Shown: positions 1 through 9,383, counted from the stretch's first letter. The stretch is DNA of 64,000 bases from UBA7067 sp051880615 (GCA_051880615.1 JBJEOH010000034.1:289727-353726); one strand, 5' to 3'. Notes: a model not told the origin generated them from the sequence alone. Program-made: numbers and translations.

Positions 1-1
1 G

Positions 2-283
2 TTTGCTGTTTGTATGCTTATGGATTATTTCGTTGACGATAAGTACGCTGATTACACACTCGGCAAAATTACCGAAATAACCAATACGGCTTATTATGTT
101 ATGATGGCTCGTGCTTGGGCGCTGTCGGTGTGCTTTATCAGGCAGCGTGAAAAAACGCTTGAGCTGTTCAAAGCAATGACCCTTGATAAAACAACGCAGA
201 ACAAGGCTATTCAGAAATGCCGTGAGTCGCTCAGAGTGTCGCAGGAGGACAAGCAGCTGCTTTTAGGCTTTAAAATTGCATAA
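2..283 (+). CDS. DNA alkylation repair protein (AlkD-like), C-terminal fragment
   Basis: The reading frame is open from the first bases of the window and ends at a TAA, so only about the last 93 residues are present. They show the helical pattern MDYF, YYVMMARAWALSVCF and KAIQKCRESLRV, typical of the last HEAT-like repeats of the AlkD/AlkC DNA glycosylase superfamily (known family: removes alkylated bases by wrapping the duplex in helical repeats). The repeats carrying the catalytic aspartate and DNA-binding residues lie outside the window. I see no terminator directly after it. The assignment rests on recalled similarity of the C-terminus only. Confidence 0.7.
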   Translation, partial: FAVCMLMDYFVDDKYADYTLGKITEITNTAYYVMMARAWALSVCFIRQREKTLELFKAMTLDKTTQNKAIQKCRESLRVSQEDKQLLLGFKIA

Positions 284-391
284 ATATCTCCTTTTAAATT
301 CAGCTAATTTGCCGTTGAAGATAATTCACTAAACTGTCGTGAAAGTTTGCTTTGGTAAGATAATATAATCAAGTTTGATTTTGCGGCGGTG

Positions 392-1795
392 ATGCTTGTG
401 AAAAAGCGCCTGGCAGCTTTGCTTTTGGCACTCGCTCTTGTCTTTTCATATACGCAGGCAGGAGCATATACATATTATGATATATCAAAAATCGTTGGCT
501 CAGACGATTATCGCCACTGTGCCGATTCATCAGGCGGGATTTATCTTTCAGGCTTAGTTGGAACAAGCCTTGAGTTGATGTATATAAACGGAAGCGGTGC
601 TTCGAGCTTTTCGTTTGAGCCTGACGGGCTTAAGCTTGAAGCCTTTTCGGGCTGTCGTGGCATTGCGGGCGCTGTGTTCAGCGGAACAGATGTTAGGGAA
701 AACGGTGTTATGCTCTCGCAGCTTCAGATACTTACATACGATTACAATTCGAATTTCAGCGATGTAAATACAATCAGCGCGACAATCGGCGGAGACGATT
801 GCTTTGCACTTGGCAGAGATAAATATTATATAATTCAGGATGACCACAGAACTATCAGGGCATATAGCTTGGGCGGTGTTTTTCTGTTCAGTGTTTATTC
901 GGCTTATCCTGTATATCAGCTTATTTATGACAGTGCCGCCGACTGCCTGTACGCGGCGTATGACTGCGGAATTTATCTGCTTGACGGAAAAACTCTTTTT
1001 GATTTGGGCGATATTAAAACGCCTGTTTCACTGTCGGGAAAATCTGCGCTCACAAGCAGCAACGGCAAGGTTTACTCGGTAAACGGCAGAACAATGAATT
1101 ACCTTTGCACTGTGCCTGTAAACAGCTGTGCCGTTGTAAATAACAGAGTTTATTATTCAAGCGGAAGCACGCTATATTCAGCGTCAAGCAGCGGTGAGAT
1201 TATATCCTCGCTCGATGTCGGCGGATATATTTTTTGTGTTTTTCCGTGCGGTACAAGAGTCGCTGCGATGACAGATACAAGCGAGCTTTTGATTGTTGAA
1301 CCGAATGAGATGAACGCATTGACAAAGCCGACTGTGCCGAATCAGTCAAACGCTTCCTCTTCGGATAACGGAACAAAGACAAGCTCGGTCACACAGGGAA
1401 CAGGCACAATCTCTTCATCTGTATATGATATTGACGAAACCAACAGGGTGATAACGGGAATAAAATGCGGCACGACAATAGCGGTGTTTAAGTCAAATAT
1501 TGATTATGACGGCTATGGCGTATCATTTAGAAATTATGACGGAAACGCAAGGACAAGCGGAAATGTCGGCACAGGCTTTACTGCTGTGTTTTCGGGTGCA
1601 GACACAAAAAGCTACACGCTGATTGTTTCGGGTGATTTAACAGGCGAGGGCAACATAAACAGCCTTGATGTCAGAAAATATATGCAATGGCTGTGCGGCA
1701 AGACAGAGCTTGCTTCTCCGTTTATGACAGCTTTTGATATAAACTCCGACGGCTTGTGCGACGCACTTGATTTGCTCATTGCCGCAAAGAAATAG
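392..1795 (+). CDS. secreted protein with propeller-like body and C-terminal dockerin-like module
   Basis: About 467 residues. An N-terminal signal peptide (VKKRLAALLLALALVFS, then AGA) indicates export. The body is rich in short beta-strand repeats (YLSGL, YYSSGSTLYS, GKVYSVNGR), suggesting a beta-propeller, with a Ser/Thr-rich linker around residues 310-345. The last ~55 residues contain two EF-hand-like loops, GDLTGEGNINSLDV and FDINSDGLCDALDL, the pattern of dockerin type I modules, which bind cohesins on scaffold proteins outside the cell. The first loop has Glu where dockerins usually have Asp. GTG at 389 and ATG at 392 are both possible starts; ATG is preferred. No catalytic domain is recognisable, so it may be structural or substrate-binding. 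Confidence 0.72.
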   Translation: MLVKKRLAALLLALALVFSYTQAGAYTYYDISKIVGSDDYRHCADSSGGIYLSGLVGTSLELMYINGSGASSFSFEPDGLKLEAFSGCRGIAGAVFSGTDVRENGVMLSQLQILTYDYNSNFSDVNTISATIGGDDCFALGRDKYYIIQDDHRTIRAYSLGGVFLFSVYSAYPVYQLIYDSAADCLYAAYDCGIYLLDGKTLFDLGDIKTPVSLSGKSALTSSNGKVYSVNGRTMNYLCTVPVNSCAVVNNRVYYSSGSTLYSASSSGEIISSLDVGGYIFCVFPCGTRVAAMTDTSELLIVEPNEMNALTKPTVPNQSNASSSDNGTKTSSVTQGTGTISSSVYDIDETNRVITGIKCGTTIAVFKSNIDYDGYGVSFRNYDGNARTSGNVGTGFTAVFSGADTKSYTLIVSGDLTGEGNINSLDVRKYMQWLCGKTELASPFMTAFDINSDGLCDALDLLIAAKK

Positions 1796-1818
1796 ACGGA
1801 AATAAAAAGATAAGATAA

Positions 1819-1863
1819 GGACTTCAGTTCGCTAAGCTTTCCTGCGAACTGAAGTCCGTTTTA
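1819..1863. terminator. bidirectional rho-independent terminator
   Basis: A perfect 14-bp stem (GGACTTCAGTTCGC with its complement, 11-nt loop) followed by GTTTTATT lies between the convergent dockerin gene and the P-type ATPase gene. It probably ends both transcripts; the T-run is better on the + strand. Confidence 0.85.
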
Positions 1864-1864
1864 T

Positions 1865-4237
1865 TCACAGCTTAATATTAATCATTTTGTGAAGCTTCAT
1901 TTTATCCGCAAGCTTGTTGAACGCAACAAATAAAGCAACGCTTGCGGCAAGAATAATTGCGATTAAAACGAGCATTTTAAGGCTGAACGGATTTGTACCG
2001 AAAAACCAGCCGAACACGGTAATTCCAAGCGCCATTCCGCCTGTGCATACTATAAGCAGTGCAGTCCTTATCGCGTTGAACGGGATACTGATTTTTGCGA
2101 TAAGCATTATTCCCGCAAGAGATAAAATAATAACCTGTAGGGTCGAATATTCAATATCAGTAGTACCGAGTGTGACATGAAGTATAACATTCAGTACTGT
2201 CATCAGTATGACAACGAGTGCGCCGGGCAGTGCCCTTGATATTACATTTATAAAGAAGTTGCCGCGTACCCTTTCGTGATTAGGCTCCAGCGCAAGCACA
2301 AATGACGGCAGACCAATCGCAAATGCGCTGACGAGCGTCATCTGTATCGGCTCAATCGGGTAGGAGAGAGGTAACAGCACGAACAGCACGCTGAGTATTG
2401 ACGAGTAAATTGTTTTTACAATGAACAGCGACGCACTGCGCTGAATGTTGTTTATTGAACGCCTGCCCTCGGCAACAACCTTTGGCATTGACGAAAAGTC
2501 GGAGTCCATCAGAACGAGCTGTGACACATTTCTTGCCGCCTCGCTGCCGCTTGCCATTGCAACGCTGCAATCGGCTTCCTTAAGCGCAAGTACATCGTTA
2601 ACGCCGTCACCTGTCATTGCAACAGTGTGACCTGCCTCTTTAAGTGCAAGCACAAACGCCTTTTTCTGGTCGGGAGTTACTCTGCCGAATACGGAATATT
2701 TTAAAATCGCTTCTTTTATGTCCTCGTCTGTCTTGAGAGTTGAGGCGTCAATGTATTTATCGTAGTTTTTAAGTCCTGCTTCCTTTGCTATGTTTGCAAC
2801 GGTATGCACATTATCGCCTGAAATTATCTTAAGCTCAACACCCTGTGAGGCAAAAAATTCAAGCGTGTCGTGCGCACTGTCACGAACTTTGTCTTTGATG
2901 ACAAGAATTCCGATAGCCTTTAAATTATCAGGAAGCTCCTCGCCGTTAAAGTCATTGTCAGAGCGTGCAACGGCGAGAACTCTGAAGTTGCCTGAGTATT
3001 TTTCTATAGTATCTGCAACGCTTTCGGGGATAATATCCCTGAAGATAAATTCCGCAGCGCCGAGCACAAGCGAACCGTCCTTGCCGAAATACGCTCCGCT
3101 CCATTTCTTGGCGGAGGAGAACGGGTGAATCTTTTCGGCTTTTCTGCCGTCCTTGCCGCTGTACTTGGCTTTTACTGCGTTATAGGTCGGGTTGTCGTCG
3201 CTCAGCGAATTTGTCAGAGCGTTGAGCGCGTCACAAAGCTCGGCTTCTGTAGTGCCGTTTACAGGTATAGACTTGTGAATAACCATAAGACCCTCGGTAA
3301 TTGTTCCTGTCTTGTCAAGGCACAGCATATCTACCCTTGCCAGCGTTTCAATACAATAAAGCTCCTGCACAAGAACATTGTGATTTGAAAGGCGTATCAC
3401 GCCGACGGCAAGCACTGTGCTCGTCAGAAGGATAAGCCCCTCGGGTATCATTCCGACAAGAGCCGCTACAACATGGGTGACGGTTTCGGGAATATTTCCG
3501 TTGTTTTGAAAATACTGGTTAACACAGAGCAATGCGCCGATAGGGAAGATTGCGATTGAGATCATCTTAATAATCTTGTTCAGCGTGCGCATTATCTCGG
3601 AATTGACTTTTTTAACATACTTTGCTCCGCTGAACACCGTTGAGGCGTAGTTGTCGTTTCCGATATGCTCCGCCTTGCAGCGGCATTTGCCGCTTACAAT
3701 AAAGCTGCCCGATAACAGTGTGTCGCCGGGCTTTTTATGTATCGGCTCGGATTCGCCCGTAAGCAGCGACTCGTTCACATCGACCTCACTTGTCATTACG
3801 ATGCAGTCGGTCGGCACTTGATTGCCCGATGAAAGCTCGATTACATCGTCAAGGACAATATCGTTTACGGCGATTTCCTGTATTTTGCCGTTTCTTATTG
3901 CTTTTGTTTTTGTCTGATTTATTATCGAGAGTCTGTCAACCGTGCGTTTGGCTCGTATCTCCTGAAAAATACCGATTGCAATATTTGCAAGAATGACGAG
4001 CATAAACAGCATATTCTTGTATGAGCCGACAAGCAGAACCGCTATAGCGAGAACTATATTAATAAGGTTAAACAGAGTGCAGATGTTGTCGGCAAAAATT
4101 CTCGGTATGCTCTTTGTCGGAAGGGTTGATTCCTTGTTATACAGCCCGTCGCGCATACGGCGTTCAACCTGCTCCTGCGTCAGTCCGTATTCTGCCGTGG
4201 GATTAAGGCGATTGAGACTGTTTGGTTCGTTGTTCAT
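1865..4237 (-). CDS. cation-translocating P-type ATPase (CtpE/Ca-type-like)
   Basis: About 790 residues, a P-type ATPase that couples ATP hydrolysis to cation movement across the membrane. Visible motifs in order: actuator loop LLTGESEPI, membrane helix with MIPEGL, phosphorylation site CLDKTGTITEG, nucleotide-domain motif FSSAKKWSG, hinge TGDGVNDVLALKEADCSVAM, then a C-terminal block of about six hydrophobic helices. There is no N-terminal heavy-metal CxxC domain, so copper or zinc export is unlikely. PEGL and overall layout recall CtpE-like and Ca2+/Mg2+ pumps, but the ion cannot be read from sequence. The start was chosen at 4237 because GGCGGTGAT lies just upstream; an upstream in-frame start at 4306 lacks such a site. 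It stands alone and is transcribed away from spoIVB. Confidence 0.88.
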   Translation of the reverse strand: MNNEPNSLNRLNPTAEYGLTQEQVERRMRDGLYNKESTLPTKSIPRIFADNICTLFNLINIVLAIAVLLVGSYKNMLFMLVILANIAIGIFQEIRAKRTVDRLSIINQTKTKAIRNGKIQEIAVNDIVLDDVIELSSGNQVPTDCIVMTSEVDVNESLLTGESEPIHKKPGDTLLSGSFIVSGKCRCKAEHIGNDNYASTVFSGAKYVKKVNSEIMRTLNKIIKMISIAIFPIGALLCVNQYFQNNGNIPETVTHVVAALVGMIPEGLILLTSTVLAVGVIRLSNHNVLVQELYCIETLARVDMLCLDKTGTITEGLMVIHKSIPVNGTTEAELCDALNALTNSLSDDNPTYNAVKAKYSGKDGRKAEKIHPFSSAKKWSGAYFGKDGSLVLGAAEFIFRDIIPESVADTIEKYSGNFRVLAVARSDNDFNGEELPDNLKAIGILVIKDKVRDSAHDTLEFFASQGVELKIISGDNVHTVANIAKEAGLKNYDKYIDASTLKTDEDIKEAILKYSVFGRVTPDQKKAFVLALKEAGHTVAMTGDGVNDVLALKEADCSVAMASGSEAARNVSQLVLMDSDFSSMPKVVAEGRRSINNIQRSASLFIVKTIYSSILSVLFVLLPLSYPIEPIQMTLVSAFAIGLPSFVLALEPNHERVRGNFFINVISRALPGALVVILMTVLNVILHVTLGTTDIEYSTLQVIILSLAGIMLIAKISIPFNAIRTALLIVCTGGMALGITVFGWFFGTNPFSLKMLVLIAIILAASVALFVAFNKLADKMKLHKMINIKL

Positions 4238-4301
4238 TTTATCACCGCCAATTTTAAATTTTATTTGATATTCATAGAGATATTTTATTGCATTATTCTT
4301 A

Positions 4302-4330
4302 ATCATATCATAATCGGAAATCTATTACAA
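4302..4330 (-). promoter_or_regulatory. promoter of the P-type ATPase gene
   Basis: On the minus strand TTGTAA (4330-4325), 17-nt spacer, TATGAT (4307-4302), about 65 nt upstream of the start codon. Good match to housekeeping sigma consensus. Confidence 0.6.
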
Positions 4331-4500
4331 TAAATAATATGTGAAGTACTGCCATAAAAGAAAAATTTTTGATAAAACCTTTTTTTCAAGCTGTTTTTCG
4401 CCTGTGTGCGGATAAAATTGCTTTGGAATATTATTTTTTGGTGTTTATAGCGCCGCTTTTTGATGAAAGATATTAATGCAAGAGTTTGGAGGTGATAAAA

Positions 4501-5724
4501 ATGAGAGCAAGGAAAATTTTTAAATTCTGTTATGCTGTGACGGCTCTTTCGGCTCTTGCGCTGTTCGGCTACACTGCCTTTTGTGCATCATCAATTCCCG
4601 ACAGCTTTACGGTGACTGATGAAAGCACCGTGCAGGATTTGAGTGCAATGCCCGCGCTTACCATTGTCAAGGACGAAGAAGTTATGGCAGACGGACAAAG
4701 CGGCGGTAACGGACAGCTTGTATTTGCTAATATATTTCCCGTTAAGAGTGTAAGTATTACAAACCGCGAGGATATTAAGGTTATACCGGGCGGAACACCG
4801 TTTGGCGTTGAAATTTTCACACAGGGCGTTCTGGCGGTTAAAACCGAGGAAATTGTCGCCGACGGCAAGGTGTGTTCTCCTGCTGTTGACGCCGGAATAA
4901 TGGTGGGCGACACTATAAAAAGCGTAAACGGCAATGTGGTAATGAGCAATTCACAGCTTTCAAAGATAGTAAATAACAGCAAGGGTGAACCGCTTGTATT
5001 TGAAATAAGCCGTGAAGAACAGTGCTTTACCACAAGCGTTACACCTGTGAAAACAGGCGATGAATATAAAATCGGATTATGGATACGCGACAGCTCGGCA
5101 GGCATAGGTACTACGACATTTTTCTGTGAGGAAAACAGCGGCTTTGCCGGACTTGGACACGGAATATGCGATGTTGACACAGGCGGAATTATGACGCTTG
5201 ACCACGGCGAGATTCTGAATGCGAACATTGATACCATAACAAAAGGTATAGAAGGAACACCGGGCAGTCTTAACGGGCATTTTGAGTTCGGCGCAGTAGG
5301 CGCGCTTAACGACAATATGGAAACAGGCGTTTACGGCACTGTTAAGGAAATTCCCGACAATCATAAAAATGAGGTTTCTGTTGCTTCAATTCAGGAAGTA
5401 AAGACAGGTAAGGCGACTCTGCTTACAACATTAAGTGGTGATGAGCCGGGCGAATATGACATTGAGATTGAGAGTATCGGCTATGACGAAAACAACAAAA
5501 CAAAGAATATGGTTATCAGAATAACAGATGAGGAGCTTCTTGAAAAGACAGGCGGAATAGTGCAGGGTATGAGCGGAAGTCCGATATTGCAGGACGGAAA
5601 GCTTGTTGGTGCGGTGACTCATGTTTTTGTGAATGCACCCGATAAGGGCTATGCGATTTTTGCCGAAAATATGCTGTCTGACTATATTGAATCGACAGGA
5701 CTGTATGAGAATACTGCGGCGTAA
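4501..5724 (+). CDS. spoIVB: SpoIVB serine peptidase (S55 family)
   Basis: About 407 residues. In known sporulation pathways SpoIVB is secreted from the forespore into the intermembrane space and cleaves SpoIVFA, triggering pro-sigmaK processing. Visible are an N-terminal membrane/signal helix (residues ~7-30), a PDZ-like domain (~110-180: AGIMVGDTIKSVNG), the S55 catalytic histidine in GLGHGICD (His220) and the catalytic serine in GMSGSP (Ser358/360). Length agrees with the family. The start at 4501 follows GGAGGTGAT; a TTG at 4486 lies too close to that site. It sits directly upstream of spo0A, a synteny conserved in spore-forming Firmicutes. No terminator separates them, but spo0A has its own promoter. 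Confidence 0.95.
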   Translation: MRARKIFKFCYAVTALSALALFGYTAFCASSIPDSFTVTDESTVQDLSAMPALTIVKDEEVMADGQSGGNGQLVFANIFPVKSVSITNREDIKVIPGGTPFGVEIFTQGVLAVKTEEIVADGKVCSPAVDAGIMVGDTIKSVNGNVVMSNSQLSKIVNNSKGEPLVFEISREEQCFTTSVTPVKTGDEYKIGLWIRDSSAGIGTTTFFCEENSGFAGLGHGICDVDTGGIMTLDHGEILNANIDTITKGIEGTPGSLNGHFEFGAVGALNDNMETGVYGTVKEIPDNHKNEVSVASIQEVKTGKATLLTTLSGDEPGEYDIEIESIGYDENNKTKNMVIRITDEELLEKTGGIVQGMSGSPILQDGKLVGAVTHVFVNAPDKGYAIFAENMLSDYIESTGLYENTAA

Positions 5725-5810
5725 AGCAACATTGCAAGATTACCATAAAACTCAAAGTATTGATTAAAATGTAAAAATTCATTTTTTTCAAAAAAAATTC
5801 CTGTAACTAC

Positions 5811-5839
5811 TTGCATTATTTACCAAAATATGGTAATAT
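5811..5839 (+). promoter_or_regulatory. spo0A promoter with overlapping palindrome
   Basis: TTGCAT (5811-5816), 17-nt spacer, TAATAT (5834-5839), 34 nt before the spo0A start. A perfect 6+6 palindrome, TTACCA-5-TGGTAA (5820-5836), fills the spacer and runs into the -10 box, a position where a bound protein would block polymerase. It resembles neither a 0A box (TGTCGAA) nor a typical sigmaH promoter. The binding protein is unknown. Confidence 0.6.
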
Positions 5840-5872
5840 TGGTACAACAACAAAAGAGTTAGGGGATATACA

Positions 5873-6643
5873 ATGGAAAATAAGATTTTAGCAATTTTAA
5901 CCGCAGAACCACAGGAATTTAGCAGAGAAGAGCTTGCTCAATTTGACAAATTCGGGATTGAGCTGTCGATTTGCGGCAAGGACGGAATTGAGCTTATGGA
6001 GCGCATAAACTCACTCAAGCCGAGGATTGTAATTTCAGATTTGTTTCTGAAGAGAATTGACGGAATAGGCGTTTTGAGAAGCGTATTGAACCAAAGCGAG
6101 AACGCACCGCAATTTGTAATGCTGTCAAGCTTTGACAGCCCTGTGCTTGAGCGCGAGGTAATAAACAGCGGTGCTTCACTGTTTGCTTCGTACCCCGTTG
6201 ATACACAGGCTCTTGCAAATGAGATAGCGTCGCTTGTTAAGGGCGGAAAAACAGACAATATACGCCATCTGAGTGATGCCAAAGGCAATTCAATAGAAAT
6301 GCAGGTGACTGAGATTCTGCATCAAATCGGCGTTCCCGCGCACATCAAGGGCTATCACTATCTCAGGCGTTCAATTATAATGTCAATCGAAACACCCGAG
6401 ATTATCAACGCAGTGACAAAGCAGCTTTATCCCTCTGTTGCCAAGATGTATGACACAACCTCGTCAAGGGTTGAGAGAGCCATACGCCACGCCATTGAGG
6501 TTGCGTGGGACAGGGGAGATGTCGATGTGCTGAACTCCTACTTCGGCTATACAATCCACAACGGCAGAGGTAAGCCGACAAACAGCGAGTTTATTGCAAT
6601 GATTTCCGACAAGCTGAGATTACAGCTTAAGAATGCAGGATAA
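5873..6643 (+). CDS. spo0A: Spo0A, master sporulation response regulator, atypical receiver
   Basis: 256 residues. Spo0A activates or represses early sporulation genes when phosphorylated. The C-terminal effector domain (~145-256) is strongly conserved: HQIGVPAHIKGYHYLR, TSSRVERAIRHAIEVAW and KPTNSEFIAMISDKLRL, the recognition helix and surrounding sigma-contact region. The N-terminal receiver (~1-120) keeps the phosphoacceptor Asp56 (VISDLF) and Ser in place of the switch Thr (MLSSF). The two acidic residues after strand 1 (Asp10-Asp11 in B. subtilis) are Thr10-Ala11, and the conserved lysine of the KPF motif is replaced (ASYPVD). Mg-dependent phosphorylation may therefore be altered. The start follows AGGGGA. 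Identity is certain; the receiver mechanism is inference. Confidence 0.97.
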   Translation: MENKILAILTAEPQEFSREELAQFDKFGIELSICGKDGIELMERINSLKPRIVISDLFLKRIDGIGVLRSVLNQSENAPQFVMLSSFDSPVLEREVINSGASLFASYPVDTQALANEIASLVKGGKTDNIRHLSDAKGNSIEMQVTEILHQIGVPAHIKGYHYLRRSIIMSIETPEIINAVTKQLYPSVAKMYDTTSSRVERAIRHAIEVAWDRGDVDVLNSYFGYTIHNGRGKPTNSEFIAMISDKLRLQLKNAG

Positions 6644-6663
6644 TTGAAATGTAATCGCACAAA

Positions 6664-6699
6664 AACAGAGCCAAGACTGATTACGGTCAAGGCTCTGTT
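6664..6699 (-). terminator. terminator for adhE (minus strand)
   Basis: A 9-bp stem AACAGAGCC/GGCTCTGTT, followed on the minus strand by TTTTTG, lies 65-100 nt past the adhE stop codon. Confidence 0.65.
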
Positions 6700-6704
6700 A
6701 AAAC

Positions 6705-6755
6705 GGCAGAGGCACACAGATTACCTGTGTGCCTCTGCCTTGTGTTGATTTTATT
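6705..6755. terminator. terminator between spo0A and adhE
   Basis: A perfect 15-bp stem (GGCAGAGGCACACAG and its complement, 5-nt loop) is followed on the + strand by TTGTGTTGATTTTATT. It probably ends spo0A transcripts and may also stop adhE transcription. Confidence 0.75.
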
Positions 6756-6764
6756 TATTAGCGA

Positions 6765-9383
6765 TTATTTCTTCTCGCCGTAGTAAGCCTCAAGATATAT
6801 TTCCTTGATTTCGCTCATAAGCGGATATCTCGGGTTAGCGCCTGTGCACTGGTCGTCAAATGCATTCTCAACCATCTCGTCAAGAGTTGCGAGGAAGTCC
6901 TCTTCCTTAATGCCATACTCTGCGATAGTCTTCTTGATGCCAACCTTAGCCTTAAGCTCGTCTATGCCCTTAAGGAAGTTCTCGAATACCTCTTCGTCGC
7001 TGTTGCCTGTGAATCCGCAGAAACGACCGCACTCAGCGTATCTCTCAAGAGTATGAGGATACTTGTACTGTGAGAAGGTACCCATCTTTGTCGGAACAGG
7101 GCAAGCGTTGAACTTCATAACAAGACTGATAAGAAGTGCGTTTGCTACGCCGTGCGGGAGGTGATGATAAGCGCCGAGCTTGTGAGCCATTGAGTGGCAA
7201 ACACCGAGGAATGCGTTTGCAAAAGCCATACCTGCAAGAGTTGAAGCGTCAGCCATTTTCTCTCTTGCCTCAGGGTCGTTTGCACCGTTCTCGTATGCTC
7301 TCGGCAGGTAGTTGAAGATGCTCTTCATAGCCTTAAGAGCAAGACCGTCTGTATAGTCAGTAGCCATAATTGAAGCGTAAGCCTCAAGTGCGTGAGTCAG
7401 AGCGTCAATACCTGATGCGCTTGTAAGACCCTTAGGCTGGTTCATCATATTGTCAGCGTCGATGATAGCCATATTCGGAAGAAGCTCGTAGTCAGCAAGA
7501 GGATACTTGATGCCTGTGTTCTCGTCTGTGATAACGGCAAACGGAGTAACCTCAGAGCCTGTACCTGATGAAGTCGGGATTGCAACGAAGGTTGCCTTTT
7601 CGCCCATCTTCGGGAAGGTGTAAACTCTCTTTCTGATATCCATAAAGCGCATAGCCATATCGAAGAAGTCTGCTTCCGGATGCTCATAGAGAACCCACAT
7701 AATCTTACCTGCGTCCATAGCAGAACCGCCGCCGAGTGCGATAATTGTGTCAGGCTCGAAAGCTTTAATCTGCTTAACACCCTCAAGTGCGCAGCCGAGT
7801 GTCGGGTCCGGAGCAACATCGAAGAAGCACTGATGCTGAATTCCCATCTCGTCGAGCTTCTCCTCTATGCCCTTAGCGTAACCGTTCTTGTAAAGGAACT
7901 GGTCGGTAACGATGAATGCCTTTTTCTTGCCCATAACTGTGCCAAGCTCGTCAAGTGCAACCGGCATACAGCCCTTCTTAAAGTAAACCTTCTGTGGTGC
8001 TCTGAACCAAAGCATATTCTCTCTCCTCTCGGCAACAGTTTTGATATTGATAAGGTGCTTAACGCCGACATTCTCAGATACTGAGTTGCCGCCCCATGAG
8101 CCGCAGCCGAGTGTGAGTGACGGAGCAAGCTTGAAGTTGTAAAGGTCGCCGATGCCGCCGTGTGATGACGGAGTGTTGATAAGAACACGGCAGGTCTTCA
8201 TAGCCTCATAGTGCTTCTGAATCTTCTCTGTTTCTGCCGGGTGAATATAAAGTGAAGAGGTGTGGCCGTAGCCGCCGTCTGCAACAAGTCTTTCAGCCTT
8301 TGCAAGAGCCTCGTCAAAGGTTTCAGCCTTGTAGAGTGCGAGAACAGGGGAGAGCTTTTCGTGAGCGAACTCCTCGCTGATGTCAACGCTTTCAACCTCA
8401 CCGATGAGAATCTTTGTGCTTTCAGGAACATCAACGCCTGCAAGCGCAGCGATTGTGTGAGCCTTCTGACCAACAATCTTAGCATTAAGTGCGCCGTTGA
8501 TAATGATTGTCTTTCTTACCTTGTCAAGCTCGTCGCCCTTGAGGAAGTAGCAGCCTCTGTCTGCAAATTCCTTCTTAACTGCATCGTAAACATCTGCAAG
8601 AGCTGTAACTGACTGCTCAGACGCACAAATCATACCGTTGTCAAATGTTTTTGAATGAATGATTGAGTTAACAGCTACCTTGATGTCTGCTGTTGAGTCG
8701 ATGATAACAGGTGTGTTACCTGCGCCAACGCCGAGAGCCGGCTTGCCTGATGAATAAGCAGCCTTAACCATTCCCGGACCGCCTGTTGCAAGGATTGTGT
8801 CTGAACCCTTCATAACCTCGTTTGTAAGCTCAAGCGACGGAACATCAATCCAGCTGATGATTCCCTCCGGAGCGCCTGCTGCTACTGCAGCGTCAAGAAC
8901 AACCTTTGCTGCTGCAATAGTTGACTTCTTTGCTCTCGGGTGTGGGCTGATGATGATTGCGTTTCTTGTCTTAAGCGCGATAAGAGTTTTGAAGATTGCT
9001 GTTGATGTCGGGTTTGTTGTCGGGATAACCGCAGCGATAAGACCGATAGGCTCTGCAACCTTTTTGATGCCGAAAGCCTTGTCTTCTTCAATTACGCCGC
9101 AGGTTTTCTCATCTTTATATTTGTTATAGATATATTCTGCTGCATAGTGGTTTTTGATAACCTTATCTTCTACGATACCCATGCCTGTTTCCTCAACTGC
9201 CATTTTTGCGAGAGGAATACGCTCTTTGTTGGCAGCGATTGCAGCTGCCTTGAAGATTTTGTCAACCTGCTCCTGTGTGTAGGTTGCAAATACCTTCTGG
9301 GCTTCTCTCATAGCGTTCATTTTAGCAATGAGAGCATCAACATTATCGATAATTTCCGGTACCGCTGTTTCTTTCTTAGCCAT
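6765..9383 (-). CDS. adhE: bifunctional acetaldehyde-CoA / alcohol dehydrogenase
   Basis: About 872 residues, the usual AdhE length. AdhE reduces acetyl-CoA to acetaldehyde and then ethanol with two NADH, disposing of reductant in fermentation. The N-terminal ALDH-like domain (~1-440) has the catalytic cysteine in NGMICASEQS (~Cys253) and VGAGNTPV. The C-terminal iron-dependent ADH domain (~450-870) has ALGGGSAMDAGK, PTSSGTGSEVTPF and the iron ligands in GVCHSMAHKLGAYHHLPHG. The start at 9383 follows GGAGGAG; an ATG at 9398 overlaps that site and is rejected. A consensus promoter with a Rex-like operator lies ~65 nt upstream, which fits redox control. The gene is monocistronic. Confidence 0.97.
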   Translation of the reverse strand: MAKKETAVPEIIDNVDALIAKMNAMREAQKVFATYTQEQVDKIFKAAAIAANKERIPLAKMAVEETGMGIVEDKVIKNHYAAEYIYNKYKDEKTCGVIEEDKAFGIKKVAEPIGLIAAVIPTTNPTSTAIFKTLIALKTRNAIIISPHPRAKKSTIAAAKVVLDAAVAAGAPEGIISWIDVPSLELTNEVMKGSDTILATGGPGMVKAAYSSGKPALGVGAGNTPVIIDSTADIKVAVNSIIHSKTFDNGMICASEQSVTALADVYDAVKKEFADRGCYFLKGDELDKVRKTIIINGALNAKIVGQKAHTIAALAGVDVPESTKILIGEVESVDISEEFAHEKLSPVLALYKAETFDEALAKAERLVADGGYGHTSSLYIHPAETEKIQKHYEAMKTCRVLINTPSSHGGIGDLYNFKLAPSLTLGCGSWGGNSVSENVGVKHLINIKTVAERRENMLWFRAPQKVYFKKGCMPVALDELGTVMGKKKAFIVTDQFLYKNGYAKGIEEKLDEMGIQHQCFFDVAPDPTLGCALEGVKQIKAFEPDTIIALGGGSAMDAGKIMWVLYEHPEADFFDMAMRFMDIRKRVYTFPKMGEKATFVAIPTSSGTGSEVTPFAVITDENTGIKYPLADYELLPNMAIIDADNMMNQPKGLTSASGIDALTHALEAYASIMATDYTDGLALKAMKSIFNYLPRAYENGANDPEAREKMADASTLAGMAFANAFLGVCHSMAHKLGAYHHLPHGVANALLISLVMKFNACPVPTKMGTFSQYKYPHTLERYAECGRFCGFTGNSDEEVFENFLKGIDELKAKVGIKKTIAEYGIKEEDFLATLDEMVENAFDDQCTGANPRYPLMSEIKEIYLEAYYGEKK

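Noticed and set aside
4569..5315. 248-codon open frame on the minus strand opposite spoIVB
   Set aside because: It lies fully antisense to a well-conserved gene, has low-complexity Ser/Thr/Pro content and no ribosome-binding site; a by-product of codon bias.
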